From positions 1 to 9,035 of the forward strand of contig DAOVAG010000024.1 of the NCBI GenBank assembly GCA_030671165.1: a stretch of 9,035 bases of DNA. The letters run 5' to 3'. Within the stretch, counting starts at the first letter, position 1. Each line of letters starts with the position of its first letter. Under the pieces are notes generated by a model. It ran no database searches. It was given only the letters and a program-made list of their open reading frames with translations, and was not told where the DNA came from. Below are positions 1-5,486 of the stretch, piece by piece. Source of the stretch: Candidatus Bathyarchaeota archaeon. Its GTDB lineage: Archaea; Thermoproteota; Bathyarchaeia; RBG-16-48-13; GCA-020355125. Position numbers and translations under genes: made by a program.

Positions 1-1439
1 TTTCTTTTCACAAAATAGTTACTTAAGAGAGATTCAATCTTAAATTTCAATTCATCGGGTGGAATTTTTTCTTCGATTCTTCTTCCCATTGAAGGTTTTA
101 TTCCAAATCCTCCGCCTAGCAATATGCTGTAATACTGTTTCATACTACCATTTTCTTTTGTCAGGTTACCAGATAATCCTATCTCAGCTATAAGATTTGC
201 ACAGCAATTATTGTGACATCCACTCACATATATCCGAAATCCAGCATCACCTAACAATTCATTATCGACGTGTTTTTCTAAGTGATGTAGTATCTCTTTA
301 GAGATGTCCTTTGAATGGGGAGTCATTGTCTTACCACAAAATTCTGAGGCACAGCCCATACTATTCCATCGGAGTTTAGGTCCCTGTATTGAGATCCCAA
401 TTTCTTTTAGGTCTTTCAAAAGCAAATCTTTTCGCTTTACATTAGGGATAATGAGGTTCTGTGAAGCGGTGAGTCTCAAGTCTCCACTTCCATACTTGTC
501 AGCTAAATCTGAAAAAGCAATCAGCTCATCATATGATAGATAGCCCCCAATGCAGGGGACGTTTACATAATAATATCCCTTTTGACTCTGCGGTTGTATC
601 CTTTCATGGCTTCCGTTCCTCAAAAAAGCGGGACCATCATACGTTTCTAGGTGCTTTCCAACTTTTTCTTCCAGAGTACTGAGGAATTTCTTGAGTCCCC
701 AGTGATGTAATAACCATTTGAATCGAGCTTTTGCCTTGCTCTCGCGGTTTCCATAATCCCTATGAATTTCGATAGTAGCCACAGCTACATTAAAAGCGTC
801 TTCAGGGCGAACGAAGACTCCTGTATATGTAGCTAACCTTGGACCGGGCAAAGAGGCACCCATACTTCCACCTATCAAAAGGGTGTAACCGACATCACCA
901 TTCTTGTTAACAGCTACAAATGAAAGGTCATTAGTTATCGCTCTTGTACAATCAGACCCGCATCCAGTAATTGAAAATTTAAACTTTTTAGGCATATCCT
1001 GAAAATCAGGGTTTCCTATGAAGAAGTCACTTAACTCTTTGAGAAGAGAGGTTCCATTTATCAGTTCATCTTTTTCGATACCAGATACTGGACAGCACAC
1101 GATGTTTCTAGCATCTCCATACCTGGCACCGCTAAAGCCTTGACCACACATATCCGTTGTGAAGCCCAGTCCATCCATAATTGAGAAGATTTCTAGAGCG
1201 TCTGTAGCATCTATCCAGTGTAACTGGATGTCTTGTCTATTAGTTATCTCAGCTTGTCCCCGACTGTAAGTCTTAGTTAAATCAGCTACACCACGTAGTT
1301 GCTTAGAATCTATGAAGCCTCCGGGAATCTTTATCCTGAGGAAATGGGGGGAGCCTGTCGTGTTTAATGGATTACTATCACGTCCAAGGGAGTATCTTCC
1401 TCTGAACCGATTCATATCATCTACATCTAATTTAATCAA
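1..1439 (-). CDS. Ferredoxin-type sulfite/nitrite reductase (siroheme, 4Fe-4S), 3' end beyond window
   Basis: Reads open from a TTG at 1439 to the left edge (479 codons visible). The TTG is preferred because GAGGT (1447-1451) lies 7 bases upstream; an in-frame ATG at 1415 is the alternative. Two tandem half-domains of the NIR/SIR family are visible. The first has the siroheme-contact motifs TNRQDIQLHWI, GDARNIVCCPVSG and KKFKF, plus C160-x3-C164. The second has RLTASQNLIIPNV and the cluster ligands C363-x4-C368 and C408-x3-C412. The enzyme would make the six-electron reduction of sulfite to sulfide (or nitrite to ammonia) in the cytoplasm. As last visible gene of a sulfate-assimilation operon, 19 bases after the cysteine-synthase-like gene, sulfite is the likelier substrate; sequence alone cannot separate the two. 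Odd: the first cysteine pair is one residue closer than the usual C-x5-C. Confidence 0.93.
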   Translation of the reverse strand, partial: MIKLDVDDMNRFRGRYSLGRDSNPLNTTGSPHFLRIKIPGGFIDSKQLRGVADLTKTYSRGQAEITNRQDIQLHWIDATDALEIFSIMDGLGFTTDMCGQGFSGARYGDARNIVCCPVSGIEKDELINGTSLLKELSDFFIGNPDFQDMPKKFKFSITGCGSDCTRAITNDLSFVAVNKNGDVGYTLLIGGSMGASLPGPRLATYTGVFVRPEDAFNVAVATIEIHRDYGNRESKAKARFKWLLHHWGLKKFLSTLEEKVGKHLETYDGPAFLRNGSHERIQPQSQKGYYYVNVPCIGGYLSYDELIAFSDLADKYGSGDLRLTASQNLIIPNVKRKDLLLKDLKEIGISIQGPKLRWNSMGCASEFCGKTMTPHSKDISKEILHHLEKHVDNELLGDAGFRIYVSGCHNNCCANLIAEIGLSGNLTKENGSMKQYYSILLGGGFGIKPSMGRRIEEKIPPDELKFKIESLLSNYFVKR

Positions 1440-1458
1440 AAATTTAACCTCATAAAGA

Positions 1459-2694
1459 TCAGTTATCAACTATCATCGAGTTATAGAGATCATTCTCACC
1501 CTGTTTAAGTCCATTAATATGCGTAATTCTTTCACTGTGAACTTGGGTTTGGAGATCATTAAAGATCTTTAGGTTTAGTTCATCTTCTAATATTCGGGGT
1601 ATCCATAATTTTAGAATGCTCTTATAAAATTCTAGAGAATCAAAAATCATTGTAACAATATTTGCTGTCTCTCCTTCAAGTTCCTCAGCTAACTTTAAAG
1701 CACCAGCAACATAGCTTCCGCCACTAGGCGTTGCGGGTATCCCGACGTTCCAGAGATTGACCATAGTGGAATATGCTTCTCTATCGTTTATTTCATACAC
1801 ATTATCACAGAGTTCTTCAGCTCTTCCCAAGCTCTGGGATTTACCAAGCTGTTTTTTACTCCTTAATCCAAAAATATGGCCGCTGTCTCGCTGCCTGAGA
1901 CCTATCACTTTAATCTCTGGTCTCGCTTTCTTTAGTCCGATTGCTGTCCCAACTAAGCTTCCACGCGTTCCCTCACCGTTCACATAGAATAGATCTTCCA
2001 TTTCATTCGTTTGGAACAAGATCTCGGGTGCTAAGCTATAGAAATATCCCGCTGCGTTGAGTAAACCATCAATGGGCTTGTAAACAGCATGTTGATCCAA
2101 CATGAGCGTTGTTGGAATTGTCTGATCTTCAATGAAGGCGTTGGATATTGCTTTACCTCGATCCATGTCACCTGTAGGACAATATCCATCGTCACAGACT
2201 TCTATTATTGCTCCCATATCCTTTAGATGAGTCACGAGGTCTGGATTTTCATCTATTAAAATTTGACCCATATGCGCCTTAGGAGTAATATTAAGGTTTA
2301 TCTGTTGGATTATCTCCGTGAGATTTCTCATAAAATTACCAAAACCAGCCGTAGTAATCGTCTCTATATCAGCTAGAACTCCATTGCTCATATAGTAATG
2401 TAACATGAAGGAAACAGGTCTTCCTTTTCCACTCCCTCCATAATTTAAGAACTCAGGTTTATAAAATATGCGTATACCGTCACTAGAGTGGTAGTTTACT
2501 TCTTCAGGAATCTCAAGGAGTGGTGTGAAGCCTATGCCTAGTGCTTGTCCCAACCATTTTAAATAAGTTTTGATGTCGATATCATTCTTTAACTCTTCTA
2601 AACCTTTGATAGTGTCACGCAGAAAGCTCGATTTGGCATCTTTAGAGTTTTCATGGTTGAGAGCTTGTTTATCCATACTGATACTGCGCCTCAA
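1459..2694 (-). CDS. Cysteine-synthase-like PLP enzyme (fold type II)
   Basis: A 411-residue protein of the O-acetylserine sulfhydrylase/cystathionine beta-synthase fold. From N to C terminus it shows NYGGSGKGR (the probable Schiff-base lysine is K90, matching the family SxKDR), TTAGFGN at 114-120 in place of the substrate loop TSGNTG, the phosphate-binding glycine loop NGEGTRG (239-245), and FDSLEFY (351-357) with S353 in the position that contacts the pyridine nitrogen. A C-terminal tail of about 50 residues follows. Expected role: beta-replacement of a serine-derived acceptor (O-acetyl- or O-phosphoserine) with sulfide to give cysteine. This is supported by its position between ATP sulfurylase and sulfite reductase; the acceptor cannot be read from the sequence. 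The 2694 start is TTG; an ATG at 2676 is equally possible, since GAGG lies 12 bases ahead of it and nothing clear precedes the TTG. The Asn of the substrate loop is Phe here. Confidence 0.85.
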   Translation of the reverse strand: MRRSISMDKQALNHENSKDAKSSFLRDTIKGLEELKNDIDIKTYLKWLGQALGIGFTPLLEIPEEVNYHSSDGIRIFYKPEFLNYGGSGKGRPVSFMLHYYMSNGVLADIETITTAGFGNFMRNLTEIIQQINLNITPKAHMGQILIDENPDLVTHLKDMGAIIEVCDDGYCPTGDMDRGKAISNAFIEDQTIPTTLMLDQHAVYKPIDGLLNAAGYFYSLAPEILFQTNEMEDLFYVNGEGTRGSLVGTAIGLKKARPEIKVIGLRQRDSGHIFGLRSKKQLGKSQSLGRAEELCDNVYEINDREAYSTMVNLWNVGIPATPSGGSYVAGALKLAEELEGETANIVTMIFDSLEFYKSILKLWIPRILEDELNLKIFNDLQTQVHSERITHINGLKQGENDLYNSMIVDN

Positions 2695-2746
2695 TTCTTA
2701 TGGAGTTATCTTCTTGGTCCGACACTTTTATCATTATTGATTTATT

Positions 2747-3901
2747 TTAAACTAGTGGGTTTTTCCACGTCTTCAGAATATTGGCGACTTCAGGTCTAAG
2801 GGATACATTATCCATGTCTCCGTTACGTATGGCCTCCCTCATCTGTGTCCCACTGAACTCTTGGTGACACTTCTGGCCATGTGGACATGCTTTATCGTTT
2901 GTTATGGTCTTACATGTATTACAAAAGAAAACGGAAGGAAAAAAGAGTGGAATTATTCCGAGATCGGAATACTCAGTGAAAATATCTTGTGCAGCATAGG
3001 GATCATAAAAATTATTTGTACCTGCATGATCCCTGCCAACAATAAAGTGTGTGCAACCGAAATTTTTTCTTATTATAGCGTGGAATATAGCTTCTTTAGG
3101 ACCTGCATAGCGCATCTTAGTCTGCAGGATTCCCAGAATAATCCTTTCCTCTGGAAAATATTTATCGATAAGCACTTTGTAGGTGGAAAGTATTACTTCA
3201 TCTTTAAAGTCGCCCTTCTTCTTCCGACCAATAATAGGATTGATAAATATACCATCAACGAAGGTGAGGGCTGTCTTCTGAATATATTCATGACCTAAAT
3301 GTGGTACATTTCTCGTCTGAAACCCAGCAATAGCCTTCCACTTCCTCTTTTCAAAGAGTTTCCTAGTTTCTATTGGGTTTAAGTGATAATTCTCAAAGTG
3401 GTTTTGGGTATTACCTATTAAATCGATCTTACCACCTAATAGAAGATCTTCCATATTGAGGGTTTTTGTAACACCTGGGTGAGCGTTATCCGTTGTTCCA
3501 AAGACATAGCTTGCTGTATCTTTCTTATCGAAGCTATAGATTTCAGAAACGTGTAATAATGCTATCGCTTGTCCTGTCTTTTCAGTTAATAGGACATCGT
3601 CATCTTCTGATATATATGAACGGATTATTTTTGGAGCGTCTAGCACTATGGGAATAGTCCATGGTGTTCCATTTGTTAATCTACCTTCATGAACCACACG
3701 TAAATAGTCTTCTTGTTCCATGAACCCCTCTAATGGGCTGAAAACTCCCTCGGTGATATTTCGAAGGTCATTGCTCGTTTCCTTATCAACAACTATCTTC
3801 GGTATCTCATTAACTTCGTCTAGAATCTTTTCTCTTCGACTCTGTCTTAAGATTCTATTGACGAGTTTTCCACCGTGAGGTTTAGGTAAAGAGTTTTCCA
3901 T
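2747..3901 (-). CDS. sat: ATP sulfurylase (sulfate adenylyltransferase)
   Basis: A 384-residue enzyme making adenosine 5'-phosphosulfate (APS) and pyrophosphate from sulfate and ATP, the first step of sulfate assimilation. Start: ATG at 3901, with GGAGAG (3909-3914) 7 bases upstream, giving MENSLPKPHGGKLVNRIL, a typical start for the family. The in-frame GTG at 3922 would add seven residues and put the ribosome site inside the gene, so it is rejected. Motifs: QTRNVPHLGHE at 195-205 (family QxRNxxHxxHE nucleotide loop), VGRDHAG around 288-294, FSGTQMRE at 349-356, and a probable zinc site C327-x2-C330 with C339 and C345/H346, as in bacterial and archaeal homomeric enzymes. There is no fused APS kinase, and none elsewhere in the window, so APS is probably used directly. 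The first 20 bases overlap the end of the APS reductase gene, implying coupled translation. Confidence 0.96.
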   Translation of the reverse strand: MENSLPKPHGGKLVNRILRQSRREKILDEVNEIPKIVVDKETSNDLRNITEGVFSPLEGFMEQEDYLRVVHEGRLTNGTPWTIPIVLDAPKIIRSYISEDDDVLLTEKTGQAIALLHVSEIYSFDKKDTASYVFGTTDNAHPGVTKTLNMEDLLLGGKIDLIGNTQNHFENYHLNPIETRKLFEKRKWKAIAGFQTRNVPHLGHEYIQKTALTFVDGIFINPIIGRKKKGDFKDEVILSTYKVLIDKYFPEERIILGILQTKMRYAGPKEAIFHAIIRKNFGCTHFIVGRDHAGTNNFYDPYAAQDIFTEYSDLGIIPLFFPSVFFCNTCKTITNDKACPHGQKCHQEFSGTQMREAIRNGDMDNVSLRPEVANILKTWKNPLV

Positions 3902-4631
3902 TATCTTTCTCTCCGTTTTCACTTTTTCGTGTTTTTAAAAAGGTGTGGATACCACATTCAGTCTTGCCTTTACCTGTCCATCTGCCTGTTCTTTCATCTT
4001 CTCCTTGCTGGACAGGTCGAGTGCAGGGTTTGCATCCAATGCTCATGTATCCTTGATCATAAAGGGTGTTATATGGTAGCTGGTTTTTTCGTATATAACT
4101 CCAAACTTGCTTTCTTGTCCAGTACGTTAGAGGATTTACTTTGGTTAAGGGTATTCCATCATCTTTGTATTCTAACTCCACTACTTCAAGGTCTCGACGT
4201 GTCGTAGCTTGATCTCTTCTCAAACCAGTGATCCATGCATCGACTTCCTGTAGGGCTCTTCGGATAGGCTCTACCTTTCTAAGTTTGCAACATACGTCAG
4301 GGTTTCGATCATGGAGTTCTGGGCCATACTTTAAGGTTTGCTCTTCAATGCTTAATAGCGATGAATATTCAACAATGTTAAGGTTATACTTTTTCTTTAG
4401 AGCTTCTTTAACATCATCAGTTTCCTTAAATTGGAAACCGGTATTGATATAAAATATCTTGAGGTTGGGTTGTATTTGAGTTGCCATATCGATTAGAACA
4501 GTGTCTTCGACGCTGAAGCTTGATGCTATGGCAATTCTTGGATAATATTTTTCTATACCCCATTTTACTATCTCATCTGGAGGGGTATCAGGTCCATATT
4601 TTATGTCAACCATCTTATGACGACTTCCCAT
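3882..4631 (-). CDS. cysH: APS reductase (CysH family, 4Fe-4S type)
   Basis: First gene of the sulfate-assimilation operon, about 249 residues. It reduces APS to sulfite and AMP with a thiol reductant. Numbering from the ATG at 4631: SSFSVED (37-43) is the nucleotide loop, INTGFQFKET follows, then CC at 114-115, TGLRRDQATTR from 135, GCKPC with C200 and C203, and KTECGIH at the C terminus, where C226 is the catalytic cysteine. The CC...CxxC set marks the iron-sulfur form that uses APS rather than PAPS, which fits the lack of an APS kinase gene. Possible starts are TTG 4640, ATG 4631 and ATG 4613. No Shine-Dalgarno is visible; a TATA-like TTAAAAA (4651-4657) would place transcription start near 4627-4631, so a leaderless or short-leader mRNA is likely and the exact start is uncertain. 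Confidence 0.94.
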   Translation of the reverse strand: MGSRHKMVDIKYGPDTPPDEIVKWGIEKYYPRIAIASSFSVEDTVLIDMATQIQPNLKIFYINTGFQFKETDDVKEALKKKYNLNIVEYSSLLSIEEQTLKYGPELHDRNPDVCCKLRKVEPIRRALQEVDAWITGLRRDQATTRRDLEVVELEYKDDGIPLTKVNPLTYWTRKQVWSYIRKNQLPYNTLYDQGYMSIGCKPCTRPVQQGEDERTGRWTGKGKTECGIHTFLKTRKSENGEKDNGKLFT

Positions 4632-4650
4632 TAATAGCAATCTTTAGTTG

Positions 4651-4657
4651 TTTTTAA
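4651..4657 (-). promoter_or_regulatory. TATA-like box of the sulfate-assimilation operon
   Basis: TTAAAAA on the minus strand, centred about 23-27 bases ahead of the probable start region (4627-4631) of the APS reductase gene. Just upstream, 4663-4674 is an imperfect palindrome ACATT-GG-AATGT that could be part of the recognition element or an operator. Assigned by spacing only. Confidence 0.4.
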
Positions 4658-4683
4658 TCACGACATTGGAATGTATTGTGTTA

Positions 4684-4696
4684 ATAACAATGTTAT
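4684..4696. promoter_or_regulatory. 13-bp palindromic operator candidate, copy A
   Basis: ATAACAATGTTAT, perfect apart from the central base. The same 13 bp recur at 4985-4997 and, on the other strand, at 8245-8257. All three lie at gene 5' ends, which is far beyond chance for 13 bp in 9 kb. Copy A lies upstream of the APS reductase TATA-like box, a usual place for an archaeal activator. A longer match (AATAACAATGTTATA, 15 bp) is shared with the copy at 4984-4998. Confidence 0.72.
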
Positions 4697-4704
4697 AGAG
4701 GAGC

Positions 4705-4717
4705 ATAACGATGTTAT
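4705..4717. promoter_or_regulatory. 13-bp palindromic operator candidate, copy B (variant)
   Basis: ATAACGATGTTAT, same arms ATAAC/GTTAT with one change in the spacer. It begins exactly 21 bp from copy A, two turns of the helix, so both would be read on the same face by a pair of dimers. It lies further upstream of the sulfate operon. Confidence 0.65.
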
Positions 4718-4956
4718 TTAAAAAGTTTTCACAGATAGCTTTTCTATTTTAAATTTTTAAGCATCTTGGTAAGGTTGAAAAAGTTGAAACATACCTAATT
4801 GTAAGATGTTCTGTTAAAAATTGACAACGCTCTCGATACATTTTTTAAAATTCTTATCAGAAACAATATAGCAATATTATTCTCATTAACACATTAGACA
4901 TCCCTCAATCATACATATTCCTAAGAGTAATATTTTTATTAGAAAATATGTAAAAA
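4718..4956. other. Non-coding part of the divergent sulfur control region
   Basis: AT-rich spacer between the divergent operons. I see no ORF with a coding character, no RNA gene and no long inverted repeat. Runs such as ATTTTTTAAAA near 4840 and AATATTTTTATT near 4929 may affect DNA bending or serve as further promoter elements, but nothing specific can be assigned. Confidence 0.5.
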
Positions 4957-4964
4957 CTTATATG
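4957..4964 (+). promoter_or_regulatory. TATA-like box of the chimera-E1 operon
   Basis: CTTATATG, centred near 4960. The usual archaeal spacing puts transcription start near 4985-4987, exactly at operator copy C and about 13 bases before the ATG at 4999. This is why the TTG at 4978 is not taken as the start. Confidence 0.5.
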
Positions 4965-4984
4965 TCCTTTTAGATTCTTGAACA

Positions 4985-4997
4985 ATAACAATGTTAT
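4985..4997. promoter_or_regulatory. 13-bp palindromic operator candidate, copy C
   Basis: ATAACAATGTTAT, identical to copy A. It covers the predicted transcription start of the chimera-E1 operon and ends one base before the chosen ATG, a position that would favour repression. A second short palindrome, GTGTTAACAC (5002-5011), follows inside the first codons. Confidence 0.72.
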
Positions 4998-4998
4998 A

Positions 4999-5481
4999 AT
5001 GGTGTTAACACTGGGACGATTTAAAGGCTTAAGATACAAAGAATGTGGGAAGGAATACCCCACGAAAACAATAAACCTATGTGAGGACTCCTTCGGAGCA
5101 TCTGGATTAATTTATGATAATAACTCTATACAATTAGGAAGTGTATCCTTTAGAAAAAGACTAAAAAATCTATGGGAATACTTTGAGTTATTACATGTGG
5201 ACGATAAATCAAAAATCGTAAACCTATCTCCAGGTTACACCCCATCACATAAGGCGAATATGCACAGTAAAACCCTTGAGCTAAAACATCAATTTTTAAA
5301 AAATGACATAGTTGACCCCATATATTCCTTTAAAGAAAGAATCTTCGATTCGCCCATTAACCCTAAACGTTCTCTAAACTTTTATGATAATGGTGAAAAT
5401 AGTAGTTTAATGAACTACTTGTTTATTCCACTAAGCAAAACTGATGAATTAACATTTTTACCAAACGCGACTGGAGGTTAA
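4999..5481 (+). CDS. Threonine-synthase N-terminus joined to MoaD/CysO-like Gly-Gly tail (probable deletion chimera)
   Basis: A 160-residue intact ORF with two recognisable parts. Residues 10 to about 115 resemble the N-terminus of threonine synthase: a zinc-ribbon-like KECGKEYP...LCEDSFG, a LWEYFELL segment, YTPSHKA (family GxTPL) and KNDIVDPIYSFKER, where K112 matches the PLP lysine of SFKDR. The remaining two thirds of that enzyme are absent. From about 126 to the end the sequence resembles the second half of MoaD/CysO sulfur carriers: NFYDNGE, then PLSKTDELTFLPNATGG ending in the diagnostic Gly-Gly. The first half of that beta-grasp fold is missing. Two of four ribbon cysteines are replaced (Y13, S31), suggesting relaxed selection. 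A functional PLP enzyme is very unlikely; a working carrier is doubtful. The ATG at 4999 follows the predicted transcription start; TTG 4978 and GTG 5002 are alternatives. It may survive because its 3' end carries the E1 ribosome site. Confidence 0.62.
   Translation: MVLTLGRFKGLRYKECGKEYPTKTINLCEDSFGASGLIYDNNSIQLGSVSFRKRLKNLWEYFELLHVDDKSKIVNLSPGYTPSHKANMHSKTLELKHQFLKNDIVDPIYSFKERIFDSPINPKRSLNFYDNGENSSLMNYLFIPLSKTDELTFLPNATGG
5473..5478 (+). promoter_or_regulatory. Shine-Dalgarno of the E1 gene, embedded in the Gly-Gly codons
   Basis: GGAGGT lies 8 bases ahead of the ATG at 5487 and decides that start. The same six bases are the last two codons (Gly-Gly) of the upstream ORF, directly followed by its TAA stop, so the two genes are probably translationally coupled. 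Confidence 0.8.
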
Positions 5482-5486
5482 GATCG

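Noticed and set aside
2677..2733. Small frame of about 20 codons between sat and the cysteine-synthase-like gene
   Set aside because: No ribosome site and no similarity; reads like untranslated spacer.
2861..3298. Plus-strand open frame of 145 codons
   Set aside because: Lies wholly antisense to ATP sulfurylase, whose frame carries all family motifs; no family character of its own.
4680..4694. SurR-type site (GTTn3AAC) in the sulfur control region
   Set aside because: GTTAATAAC is present once overlapping copy A, but the other copies lack it and the n5 extension does not fit; the shared unit is ATAACnnTGTTAT.
4718..4956. Riboswitch or small RNA in the divergent spacer
   Set aside because: No stable long stem or recognisable conserved core, and predicted leaders are too short to hold one.
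4978..4998. TTG at 4978 as start of the chimera ORF
   Set aside because: It lies before the predicted transcription start and would make operator copy C coding; the ATG at 4999 fits better.
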